Shown here: piece by piece, positions 35,150 to 43,049 of the stretch
Layout: the number at the start of each line of letters is the position of its first letter
Numbering within the stretch: the stretch's first letter is position 1
DNA from: Alitabrizicola rongguiensis
GTDB lineage: Bacteria > Pseudomonadota > Alphaproteobacteria > Rhodobacterales > Rhodobacteraceae
Length of the DNA: 57,832 nt
Assembly: GCF_021491355.1 (NCBI RefSeq)
Contig: NZ_JAKENF010000007.1
Coordinates: 1 to 57,832, forward strand
Direction: 5' to 3'
Notes under the pieces: generated by a model
The model's input: the letters and a program-made list of their open reading frames with translations, nothing else
What the model was told of the DNA's origin: nothing
The model's database searches: none
Position numbers and translations under genes: made by a program

Positions 35150-36373
35150 ATGCCTGCCTCCCCTGCCCTACCTGCGCGCCGCGTCCTGATCGTGGTGGAA
35201 AACCTGCCCGTGCCGCTTGATCGCCGGGTCTGGCTGGAAGCGACGACCCTGACCGCGCATGGCTACCATGTGAGCGTGATCTGTCCGACGGGGCGCGGCT
35301 GGGACAAGCTCTATGAGGAGATCGAGGGCGTCCATATCTACCGCTATCCCGAGCCGCCCGAGGCGCATTCCGGTGCGGTGGCCTATGCGCGGGAATACAG
35401 TTCGGCCCTGTGGCACATGTTCCGGCTGGCGAAGAAGGTGCGGCGCGAGCAGGGTTTCGACGTCATCCACGGCTGCAACCCGCCCGACCTGATCTTCCTT
35501 CTCGGCCTGCGCTATCGCCTGTCGGGCGTGCGCTACCTCTTCGACCATCACGACGTGAGCCCCGAGCTGTTCGAGGCCAAGTTCGGCAAGAAGGGCCTCC
35601 TCTACCGCGTCATGCTGCTTTGGGAGCGGATGACCTTCGCCACGGCTTCGGTTTCGATCGCCACCAATGAAAGCTTCCGCGACATCGCCATCCGCCGCGG
35701 CCATATGGCGCCGGAGGATGTCTTTGTCGTCCGTTCCGCCCCGCGGATCGAGAAGTTCGAGCTGCGCCCGCCGGTGCCCGAGCTGAAGAAGGGGACAAAG
35801 ACCCTGATCGGCTATGTCGGCGTCATCGGCCAGCAGGAGGGGATGGACCTTCTGGTCGAGGCCGCCGACCACCTGATCCGCCAGATGGGCTACAGGGACG
35901 TGCATTTCGCCATCGTCGGCTTCGGCCCCCACCTGCCCGAGGTGGAAAAGGATGTGGCGAACCGCGGTCTGGGCGACTTCTTCACCTTCACCGGTCCGCT
36001 TTACGGCGAGGATCTGCTGCGCGTGCTCAACACCGCCGATATCGGCGTCGCGCCGGATCCGAAGAACGCGATGAACGACATCTCCACCATGAACAAGATC
36101 ATGGAATACATGACGCTCGAGAAGCCCTCGGTGCAGTTTGATCTCAAGGAAGGCCGCACCTCGGCCGGCGATGCCTCGGTCTATGCCAGGGCCAATGACC
36201 CGAAGGATTTCGCGGCGAAACTCGCCTGGCTGATCGACCACCCCGAGGAGGGCCGCCGGATGGGGCAGGAGGGGCGCAAACGCGTGTTGCAGAGCCTGTC
36301 CTGGGACAGCTCGGTGCCGCATCTGCTGGCGGCCTATGACCGGATATTTGGCCGGATCGCCCGTTCCGGGTAA
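35150..36373 (+). CDS. Glycosyltransferase family 4
   Basis: A 407-residue GT-B enzyme. The N-terminus RVLIVVENLPVPLDRRVWLEATTL with VIHGCNPPDLIFLLG and FDHHDVSPELF is a well-known subtype of bacterial GT4s. The C-terminal domain has IGYVGVIGQQEGMDLLVEA and a STMNKIMEYMTLEKPSVQFD acceptor/donor region. There are no membrane spans apart from hydrophobic loops. It is the first EPS gene after the replication block, on the same strand as parAB and the ATP-grasp gene 38 bases later. It probably adds one sugar of the repeat unit on the cytoplasmic face. Confidence 0.92.
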   Translation: MPASPALPARRVLIVVENLPVPLDRRVWLEATTLTAHGYHVSVICPTGRGWDKLYEEIEGVHIYRYPEPPEAHSGAVAYAREYSSALWHMFRLAKKVRREQGFDVIHGCNPPDLIFLLGLRYRLSGVRYLFDHHDVSPELFEAKFGKKGLLYRVMLLWERMTFATASVSIATNESFRDIAIRRGHMAPEDVFVVRSAPRIEKFELRPPVPELKKGTKTLIGYVGVIGQQEGMDLLVEAADHLIRQMGYRDVHFAIVGFGPHLPEVEKDVANRGLGDFFTFTGPLYGEDLLRVLNTADIGVAPDPKNAMNDISTMNKIMEYMTLEKPSVQFDLKEGRTSAGDASVYARANDPKDFAAKLAWLIDHPEEGRRMGQEGRKRVLQSLSWDSSVPHLLAAYDRIFGRIARSG

Positions 36374-36411
36374 TCTGGCGGCACATTGTTCGTTGCCAGT
36401 GGGAGAGCATC

Positions 36412-37491
36412 GTGACGCTCGAGGAATTTGCCGCAGAGGTTTCCCGCGATCCGCCGAATGCCTATGCGATCGAACGGGGCAGCCATTTCGACGGCTATGC
36501 CCGCGCCTGCCGGGACCTCGGGCTCGAGATGCGGCGCCCCGATCCGAAGGAGGCCGGCTTCTATCGGGGCGGGCGGCTGATCGGCGAGATGCGGGGCATG
36601 GTCCCGGACCTGACCAGCGACGCGGCGGTGGCGATCTGCAAGGACAAGACGCGCGCGCTCGACCTGCTGAAGGCCGCGGGCGTGCCGACCCCGCGCTCGC
36701 AGTATTTCCCGCCTGATACAGGCTATGACGCGGCCTTGCGCCACTGGTCGGAAGGGCAGGGCGACCGCCTCGTCGTCAAGCCGAGCGACAGCTATGGCGG
36801 CGAGGGGATCACCGTCGGCGTCGCCGATGCCGACGCCTTCCGGCAGGCCTGGGATCAGGCGCGCGCAAACCTGTCCGACCCCTCGCTGCCGATCATCCTG
36901 GAAGAGCGGGTCGACGGGCTCGACGTGCGGGCGATCGTTGTCGAGGGGCGGTTCGTCTGCGCCGTGACCCGGGTGCACGCCCATGTCGTCGGCGACGGGC
37001 AGAGCACGGTGACGGAGCTTGCAGACCGAAAGAACGAAGCACGGCGGAAGATTCCCTCGCACCGAGCCCATCCGTTGCAGGTTTCGGCGCAGGGCGAGGT
37101 CGTCCTGGCCGCAGGGCAGGTCTGGTTCCTGTCCGGGCGGGCGAATATCCATCAGGGCGGCGAGGCGGTGGATGTGACGGACAGGCTGCCGGACTCGATC
37201 CGGCGCATCGCCGAGCAGGCGGCCCTCGCCATCCCCGGCCTGGGTGTCTCGGGCGTTGACCTGATTGCCGATTTCGACTCTGGCGTCGCGAAGGTCATCG
37301 AACTGAACACCTCCTGCAACTTCGACCTGCATTACTACCCGGCCCATGGCATTGCCCGGAACCCGGCGCGGGCCGTGCTGGACTGCATGGTTACCCGCGC
37401 CGATCGCGGCGTCCTCTACCGCCCGAGACGGCCGAAGGGGCTTGCCGCGCGTCTCCGGCGTCGGTTGAAGCGCCTGTTCGGGGCCGCCTGA
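36412..37491 (+). CDS. ATP-grasp ligase
   Basis: A 359-residue ATP-grasp protein. ICKDKTRALDLLKAAGVPTPRSQYF opens the preATP/ATP-binding domain, with LVVKPSDSYGGEGITVGV as the lysine-containing nucleotide loop and VIELNTSCNFDLHYY as the Mg-binding end. These enzymes form amide or other bonds between a carboxyl-phosphate and an amine (RimK, glutathione-synthase and cyanophycin-synthetase relatives). The start is GTG 36412 with GGGAGAG five bases upstream. The KNEARRKIPSHR segment lies in a loop before a putative active site. Its partner substrate is unknown. In an EPS locus it might attach an amino acid to a sugar acid, but that is a guess. Confidence 0.85.
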   Translation: MTLEEFAAEVSRDPPNAYAIERGSHFDGYARACRDLGLEMRRPDPKEAGFYRGGRLIGEMRGMVPDLTSDAAVAICKDKTRALDLLKAAGVPTPRSQYFPPDTGYDAALRHWSEGQGDRLVVKPSDSYGGEGITVGVADADAFRQAWDQARANLSDPSLPIILEERVDGLDVRAIVVEGRFVCAVTRVHAHVVGDGQSTVTELADRKNEARRKIPSHRAHPLQVSAQGEVVLAAGQVWFLSGRANIHQGGEAVDVTDRLPDSIRRIAEQAALAIPGLGVSGVDLIADFDSGVAKVIELNTSCNFDLHYYPAHGIARNPARAVLDCMVTRADRGVLYRPRRPKGLAARLRRRLKRLFGAA

Positions 37492-37777
37492 GCCCCTGTC
37501 TCCGGCCCCGAATCCATCTTGGCCGGGAAGGGTGGGCGGGAACCTGCCAATGCTGAAAACTCGGGCGGAGTCGGGGCCGCCCTGCGCGGGGTTTCGCTGA
37601 CAACCCCCGAGAATCGCCGCCCTGCATCGGCAAGCCCTCGCGCAAATCGGGACCAGGACCACAATCTGTTGCGAAATTGCGGCTGGAGGGTGGTCTGCAC
37701 CCATCGGGATGTCGCATAGGCGACGGACCACTGGTGACGGCTTACCCCGTCACGTGTCCCGCGCCCAAGGAGTTCCC

Positions 37778-39232
37778 ATGCGTCTGTCCCCAACCCTGCT
37801 CGCCGCAGGGCTGTCGTTCCTGCTCGCTTTGCCAGGAGGAGCGGCCACCCTCTATGTCGCCCCCAAAGGCGCCGTCGCCGCCAAGGCCGTCGCTGACGGC
37901 AGCAGGGCGCGCCCCTGGAAAAGCCCCGCTGCAGCGCTGGCCAAGGCCAAGCCGGGGGACACGATCGTGCTTCTCGACGGCGATCACGGCACGCTGGCGA
38001 TCAAGGACCGCAAGTTTGCCAGGGCGGTCACCATCCAGGCCGAGAACCCGCGCAAGGCCCATCTCGAGCGCATCGCGATCACCGGCACCTCCGGAAACAT
38101 GGTTTTCCGCAATCTTAGTGTCTGGCCGTCCAATCCCGCCAAGGCCGGGGCGACGCGGGTCGATGCCGGTTTTGCGACCAATGTCACCTTCGATGGGCTT
38201 GACGTGCGCAGCGCCTCGACTGCGGCGGGCTATGCCGGCTGGACCAAGGCGCAATGGGAGGGACATGCGCTCAAGGGCTTCCAGGCCCGCGGCGCGGGGG
38301 TAACGCTGAAGAACAGCACCTTTACCGGTCTGGGTTTCGGCGTCGTCATGCTGGGCAACGGCGCCACGGTCGCCGGCAACGCGGTGCGCGGTTTCTCGAT
38401 GGACGGGATCCGGGTCCTCGGCAACAACAGCACCGTGCGCGGCAACCTCATCACTGATGCGGTGCGGATCAACAAGAACCATCCCGATGCCATTCAGTCC
38501 TGGGCGCAGAACGGCAAGCCGGTGAAGGGACTGGTCATCGCCGACAACACGATCGTCGAATGGTCGTCGGCGAAGAAAAGTCCCTATCGCGCCCAGTTGC
38601 AGGGAATCGGCCTGTTTGACGGCTGGTATGAGAACCTCAAGATCACCGGCAACGATGTCGCGGTCACCGCCTATCATGGCATCGCCGTCTATGGCGGTCG
38701 GAACGTGCAGATCACCGGCAATACGGTGGTCAATGCCAAGGGCAACAAGGTGGGTTACCCCTGGATCGGGATTTTCGACAAGAAGAAGGGCCCGCCGTCC
38801 AGCAATGTGACCGTCAGCGGCAACACGGCGATGAAATATCTCGGTCTCCCTGACAGGGCCAACAAGGTGGTCTCAAGCGGGAACGGGGTGATCGCCAATC
38901 CTTCTGCGACCCTGAAGCCCATCCTCTCGGCCGTGGCATCGGGAACCGCGGTGGCCGTCATCAAGACCGCCGCCACGCCGAGCCAACTGCTGGTCCCGGA
39001 GACGGCGGTCATGATGGCCCCCCAAAATGCCATCGGAAATGCTACCGAGGCGATCCTGGCGCGAACGGCGGCCCCGGCCTTTGCCACAGCGGTTGCGTTG
39101 GAGCAGAGCGGCGGGCAGGGGGCCGCCTTGAGCCAGGCCGAAGCCGTGGCGGTGCCGCTTCCCGCGGGGCTCTGGCTGATGGCGGGCTCGCTGGCTTTGC
39201 TCCTTGGCCTGCGCCGGAACCGGACCGCGTAA
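37778..39232 (+). CDS. VPLPA-CTERM-anchored right-handed beta-helix protein
   Basis: A 484-residue exported protein. ATG 37778 follows AAGGAG at good spacing and opens a signal peptide (MRLSPTLLAAGLSFLLALPGGA). The central 350 residues are beta-helix rungs (VFRNLSVWPSNPAKAG, FSMDGIRVLGNNSTVRGNLITD, VQITGNTVVNAKG), closely matching the unanchored paralogue at 14979-16313. Unlike it, this protein has an extra C-terminal region ending in the sorting signal VPLPA (459-463), a hydrophobic span (LWLMAGSLALLLGL) and RRNRTA. XrtD (41273-42880) should cleave there and attach the protein to the cell surface. Probably a carbohydrate-binding or -modifying protein. Confidence 0.92.
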   Translation: MRLSPTLLAAGLSFLLALPGGAATLYVAPKGAVAAKAVADGSRARPWKSPAAALAKAKPGDTIVLLDGDHGTLAIKDRKFARAVTIQAENPRKAHLERIAITGTSGNMVFRNLSVWPSNPAKAGATRVDAGFATNVTFDGLDVRSASTAAGYAGWTKAQWEGHALKGFQARGAGVTLKNSTFTGLGFGVVMLGNGATVAGNAVRGFSMDGIRVLGNNSTVRGNLITDAVRINKNHPDAIQSWAQNGKPVKGLVIADNTIVEWSSAKKSPYRAQLQGIGLFDGWYENLKITGNDVAVTAYHGIAVYGGRNVQITGNTVVNAKGNKVGYPWIGIFDKKKGPPSSNVTVSGNTAMKYLGLPDRANKVVSSGNGVIANPSATLKPILSAVASGTAVAVIKTAATPSQLLVPETAVMMAPQNAIGNATEAILARTAAPAFATAVALEQSGGQGAALSQAEAVAVPLPAGLWLMAGSLALLLGLRRNRTA

Positions 39233-39240
39233 AAAAGGCT

Positions 39241-39909
39241 CTATTCAGGCAGATTTGACAAGGTTTTGCGGGATGACGGGGCGATCCACATCGCCCAGAT
39301 CCATCCCGTGACAAATCCGCCGAGATGGGTCTCCCAGGCGAGACGGCCCCCCTGCAGCACCCAGAGCGCGAGGTTGAGCAGGACAAGCCCCGCCACCCGG
39401 TTCGCTACTGGCCAGAGGGAGGTGCGGGCGCGCCGCGCCTCCTGCCCGTCCCAGGCGAGCCAGGCGCCCGCCAGCCCGAAGAGCGCCCCCGAGGCGCCGA
39501 CCATGGGTTGGGCGCTCGATGACAGCAGGCCGAAGGCCACGGCCCCGCCGAGGACCGACAGGAGCCAGACGGCCAGGAACCCGCGTGCGCCCGCCTGGTC
39601 GATCACGATCGGGCCCAGCACGAACAGGGCCGCCAGGTTGCCGATCAGATGGCCGAATCCGCCGTGCAGGACCGAATAGGTCACGAACATCGAATAGGGC
39701 TGGATCGCGTAGTTGGGGCGCCAGTCATGGAGAAGCCCCACCCAGAAGGCGAAGTTCTGGTAGGCGAGCGGACGCCAGCGCGCCGAGCCGAACAGCCCCA
39801 GATCGGCGGCCTGCAGAACGAGTTCGGGCAAGGCGAGAAGAACCGCAAGCCAGATCAGGACCGGGGGTGCCCGCCATCCCCGATGCTGCTCCTCCTTGCC
39901 TGCCCGCAC
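39241..39909 (-). CDS. Rhomboid-family intramembrane serine protease
   Basis: A 222-residue six- to seven-span protein. It has VLHGGFGHLIGNLAALFVLGP in the second span region, the active-site serine in GASGALFGLAGAW (Ser in GASG) and the catalytic His in WETHLGGFVTGW. This is the standard bacterial rhomboid set. The stop is eight bases from the stop of the convergent VPLPA-CTERM gene. It differs from rhombosortase because no GlyGly-CTERM substrates are visible in the window. A role in processing EPS or exosortase proteins is only suggested by location. Confidence 0.88.
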   Translation of the reverse strand: MRAGKEEQHRGWRAPPVLIWLAVLLALPELVLQAADLGLFGSARWRPLAYQNFAFWVGLLHDWRPNYAIQPYSMFVTYSVLHGGFGHLIGNLAALFVLGPIVIDQAGARGFLAVWLLSVLGGAVAFGLLSSSAQPMVGASGALFGLAGAWLAWDGQEARRARTSLWPVANRVAGLVLLNLALWVLQGGRLAWETHLGGFVTGWIWAMWIAPSSRKTLSNLPE

Positions 39910-40049
39910 GCCGTTCTCCTGCCTTAAAGCCCCGGCAGGATACAGCGGCGTGATTCCGCGGCGCTACGGCAAATTCTGGTGATGCGGTTGCAAATGGGGC
40001 AGGGGCGGGCGATCATGTTCGCCGGAAAGGAAAAAGGAACCGGGTCGCA

Positions 40050-40517
40050 ATGCGTCTCAAGGATTTCACCAGGTTGCGCAAGGTTCTGGTCTGGGCGAAG
40101 CGGACCTGGCTGCGCAAGGTCTGGAAGCTCGACATCGACCCGACCGTCGACATGTCGCTGTCGGCGAAGTTCGACCTGACCCATCCCAAGGGCATCCATG
40201 TCGGCGCCCATACCTATATCGCCTTCGAGGCGCGCATCCTGACCCATGACATGACCCGCAACATCCGCCGCCATACGCGGATCGGGAAGAACTGCTTCAT
40301 CGGCGGGCGGTCGCTGATCCTGCCGGGGGTCACGATCGGCGACAGCTGCATCGTCGGCGCGGGCTCGGTGGTCACGAAATCGGTGCCGTCCAACACCATC
40401 GTCGCCGGCAATCCGGCCAAGGTGATCTACAGCGGGGTCGAACTTCTGACCTATGGCCGGATCGACCCGGCCAACAAGCCGCGCAAGGATGCCGTCCTGG
40501 TCCGGGCGGCCGAGTAG
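40050..40517 (+). CDS. Hexapeptide-repeat (left-handed beta-helix) acyltransferase
   Basis: A 155-residue trimeric acyltransferase of the xenobiotic/serine acetyltransferase type. Isoleucine-rich hexapeptides are visible ([34 protein letters not shown]). The catalytic-type His lies in RILTHDM, and the usual ending is [21 protein letters not shown]. It is soluble and cytoplasmic and uses acyl-CoA, so it would acetylate a repeat-unit sugar before flipping. The SGNH hydrolase gene starts four bases after its stop on the same strand. Confidence 0.92.
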   Translation: MRLKDFTRLRKVLVWAKRTWLRKVWKLDIDPTVDMSLSAKFDLTHPKGIHVGAHTYIAFEARILTHDMTRNIRRHTRIGKNCFIGGRSLILPGVTIGDSCIVGAGSVVTKSVPSNTIVAGNPAKVIYSGVELLTYGRIDPANKPRKDAVLVRAAE

Positions 40518-40521
40518 GCCT

Positions 40522-41241
40522 TTGCGGGCGGTCCTGCTTCTTCTGCTTCTGGTTCTCCTCGCAGGCGTGCTTTGGGCCGCAGGCCGCGCTGCGGGGCTTT
40601 ATGCTGGCGAGCCGTCCGCGCCGGCGCATCGGATACCCGATCAGGCTGCCGTTCCCGGCGAGGGGCCCTTCCGCATCGTGGCGCTTGGCACCAGCCTGAC
40701 GGCGCGGGGCGACTGGCCCGACCAGCTGGCACAGGCGCTGTCAGACTGTGCGGGGCGGCCGGTGACGGTCGAGCGGGTCGCAAAGGCAGGTGCAGGGTCG
40801 AATTGGGGGCGGGAGCAGGCGGCGGCGGTGCTTGCGCTGGCGCCCGACCTTGTCCTGATCGAGTTTGCCATCAACGATGCCGATCTGCGCGACGGCGTGT
40901 CGCTGGTCCGGGCGCGCGATAGCCATCTGGCGCTGATCGGCGCGCTTGAGGACGGGCGGCCGGCCCTTCCCTTGATGCTGATGACCATGAGCCGCGCGGA
41001 AGGTTTGCGCGGGCTCATGCGGCCCTGGCTTGGGGCGTATCATGCCCAGTATCGCGATCTGGCGGCAGGGCAGGGACTAGGTCTGATCGACCTGGCGCCG
41101 CTCTGGGCGGCCGCCCTGGCCGCGGGGCGGGGGGCAGAGCTTCTGCCCGACGGCCTGCATCCGACCGACGCGGCCGTGGCGGAGATCGCGCTGCCGGTCA
41201 TGGTCGCCCAGATCGGCCGGCTCCTGCCCGGTTGTTCGTGA
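40522..41241 (+). CDS. SGNH/GDSL-type hydrolase or acetyl esterase
   Basis: A roughly 240-residue exported or membrane-anchored protein. TTG 40522 is the chosen start, placing a strong hydrophobic segment (VLLLLLLVLLAGVLWAAG) at the N-terminus; ATG 40489 would also work and would overlap the previous gene by 29 bases. The mature part has the block-I motif IVALGTSLT (Ser in GTS), an ND-containing block (FAINDADL) and the C-terminal DGLHPTD (Asp-His). Such proteins deacylate or transacylate glycans in the periplasm. Pairing with the cytoplasmic acetyltransferase at 40050 suggests control of EPS acetylation. The third parS copy begins two bases after its stop. Confidence 0.82.
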   Translation: MRAVLLLLLLVLLAGVLWAAGRAAGLYAGEPSAPAHRIPDQAAVPGEGPFRIVALGTSLTARGDWPDQLAQALSDCAGRPVTVERVAKAGAGSNWGREQAAAVLALAPDLVLIEFAINDADLRDGVSLVRARDSHLALIGALEDGRPALPLMLMTMSRAEGLRGLMRPWLGAYHAQYRDLAAGQGLGLIDLAPLWAAALAAGRGAELLPDGLHPTDAAVAEIALPVMVAQIGRLLPGCS

Positions 41242-41242
41242 G

Positions 41243-41258
41243 GTTTCGCGCGCGAAAC
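41243..41258. promoter_or_regulatory. parS candidate 3 (16-bp palindrome)
   Basis: GTTTCGCGCGCGAAAC between the convergent SGNH hydrolase and exosortase genes, more than 6 kb from parB. The exact match to the other two copies at such a distance argues for a selected protein-binding site. Confidence 0.7.
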
Positions 41259-41272
41259 GCCGTGCGCGGTTC

Positions 41273-42880
41273 TCAGTTCGGCACGTAATCCGGCAGTTTC
41301 TTCAGCGCCAGTTCCATGAAGCGCTGCATGCGGGCATCGGCATCGGCCTCGGTTTCGCCCTGGCCAAGGGGCGTGACGAAACGCACCAGCGCGCCGTCGG
41401 CGCGGCCCATGGTCAGGCTGTCCCAGACGACCGAAGCCTTGGCCTTGTAGTCGTTGGTCATGCGCTTGCCGCGCTGTTCGAACCAGTAATAGACGATCTG
41501 CTTGGACAGGCCCTTCTGGATCACCGCGCGGTTGACGTCGAAGCTGCCATAGGCGGTGCCGGGGATGTCGACCTTGTAGGGCTCGATCGAGAAGACCTCC
41601 CATCCGCCCATGGGCAGGCAGACCTCGGGCGAGTGGATGCCCTGGCCCTCGGTCAGCTTGTCGTAATAGGCGACGAAGAAGTTGACATAGCCGGTCTCAC
41701 CCGGCGCGGCATAGGAGGCGTTGATGTAGTCATCCGCCGCCAGGACCCGGGCCACGTCCGGGGCAAGCTCGCTCGAGGCACCCGACCAGGGGCCAAGGTC
41801 GCGCGGGAACAGCATGAAGGCCTCGCGCGTCGGCTCCACCCGCTCGGGGCGCGGCACCAGCACATAGGCGGCGGCGACGGCGGTCGAGAGCACGGCGGCG
41901 GCAATCAGCCCCTTCGAGGCGGTGATGCCGAGGACGCGCGCCGCCTGGGGGCCAAAGCCCTGGAAGTCGAGGTCGATCGTGTCGGCCAGCGATTTCGGGT
42001 TGGGGGTCAGCCGCTGCAGGCCCATTGCCATGACGAACAGGATCGCGACGCAGAGAAGGAAGATCACCCAGCCTTCGAAGAAGTGCAGGAAGCCCTCGGC
42101 CTGTTCGATGCCATAGCTGTTGACCAGAATCCCGATCACGCCGATCCGGACCGAGTTCATCAGCACGGTCAGGGGCGCGGCCGACAGAAGCAGCACCGCC
42201 TTGTGCCACATCGGACCGCGATAGAGGATCGAGAACAGGTAGGAGAAACTCAGGATCGGGAAGAGGTAGCGCAGCCCCGAACAGGCCTCGGCCACCTGCA
42301 GCTTGTAGATGCCCAGGTCGATGACATTTCCTTCGAGGAAGACCGGAACGCCTGCCAGCTGCACGAACCAGACGCCGAGCTCCGACGAGATGCCTTGCAG
42401 GAAGATCGAGAGCTTCCAGTAGACGAACTGGGGCAGGGGCAGCATGAAGACGAGATGCACGACCGGCAGGAAATGCCGCTTGCCCTGCGCCCAGCCGAAT
42501 CCGGTCAGCATCACGCCGCCGACCCAGAGGATCAGGGCATAGGTGACGATGTCGGGGATCTGGACAAGGTTGCCGAAGATGCCGAAGACCAGCGCGAAGA
42601 GGATGAGCAGGATCCCCGGCCGGCGATCCGCCGGCGTGCCGGGCGGGGCAGGGGGCGTCATCCGCAGTTCGCGCAGGAACAGGTAGAGCGAGATCAGCGG
42701 GATCAGCGGCCCATGGCTGTATTCCGGCGTCGCCCAGGCCTTGCCGAGCGAGATGAAGCCGATCCAGTAGACAGGCAGGGCCGAGACGATCAACAGCGCC
42801 AGCCAGAACAGGCCGGCCGGGTTCAGCGCAACGCGCGAGGCAAGGCCGAGGGTCTTCGACGAGGGGGCGGAGACGGACAT
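41273..42880 (-). CDS. xrtD: Exosortase D (VPLPA-CTERM-specific) fused to EpsI domain
   Basis: A 535-residue membrane transpeptidase-like protease. Residues 1-340 form the eight-span exosortase domain with the catalytic Cys200 ([13 protein letters not shown]), Arg245 (MNSVRIG) and His266 (EGFLHFFEG). Residues about 345-535 are the periplasmic EpsI domain with [14 protein letters not shown]. The fused EpsI domain and the presence of two VPLPA-CTERM proteins on the same replicon (10741-11403 and 37778-39232) identify it as XrtD. It cleaves the sorting signal at the inner membrane and is thought to hand the protein to a surface attachment route tied to EPS export. It begins after a 169-base gap and is not overlapped by neighbours. 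Confidence 0.95.
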   Translation of the reverse strand: MSVSAPSSKTLGLASRVALNPAGLFWLALLIVSALPVYWIGFISLGKAWATPEYSHGPLIPLISLYLFLRELRMTPPAPPGTPADRRPGILLILFALVFGIFGNLVQIPDIVTYALILWVGGVMLTGFGWAQGKRHFLPVVHLVFMLPLPQFVYWKLSIFLQGISSELGVWFVQLAGVPVFLEGNVIDLGIYKLQVAEACSGLRYLFPILSFSYLFSILYRGPMWHKAVLLLSAAPLTVLMNSVRIGVIGILVNSYGIEQAEGFLHFFEGWVIFLLCVAILFVMAMGLQRLTPNPKSLADTIDLDFQGFGPQAARVLGITASKGLIAAAVLSTAVAAAYVLVPRPERVEPTREAFMLFPRDLGPWSGASSELAPDVARVLAADDYINASYAAPGETGYVNFFVAYYDKLTEGQGIHSPEVCLPMGGWEVFSIEPYKVDIPGTAYGSFDVNRAVIQKGLSKQIVYYWFEQRGKRMTNDYKAKASVVWDSLTMGRADGALVRFVTPLGQGETEADADARMQRFMELALKKLPDYVPN

Positions 42881-43049
42881 GCGTTACCCTGTGAATGCGC
42901 AAGACAAAGGCGCGTGAAAATATGGTCGCCGCCTCCCCCCGGATGGCTCGGGAGGAAACTACACGGAATTGCGGCCTAAATTAATCATCTCTGCGTGAAA
43001 TTTCGAGGCATGGGGCGCCAGGAAACAGCTTGTCGACGCAGCGGCGTCG

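Noticed and set aside
39241-39909. Rhombosortase
   Set aside because: The rhomboid motifs are those of general rhomboid proteases, and no GlyGly-CTERM protein is visible in the window, so sorting activity is not supported.
43033-43048. Hairpin (cgacgc ... gcgtcg) after the asparagine-synthase-like gene
   Set aside because: Six-pair stem without a clear T-tract; too weak to call.
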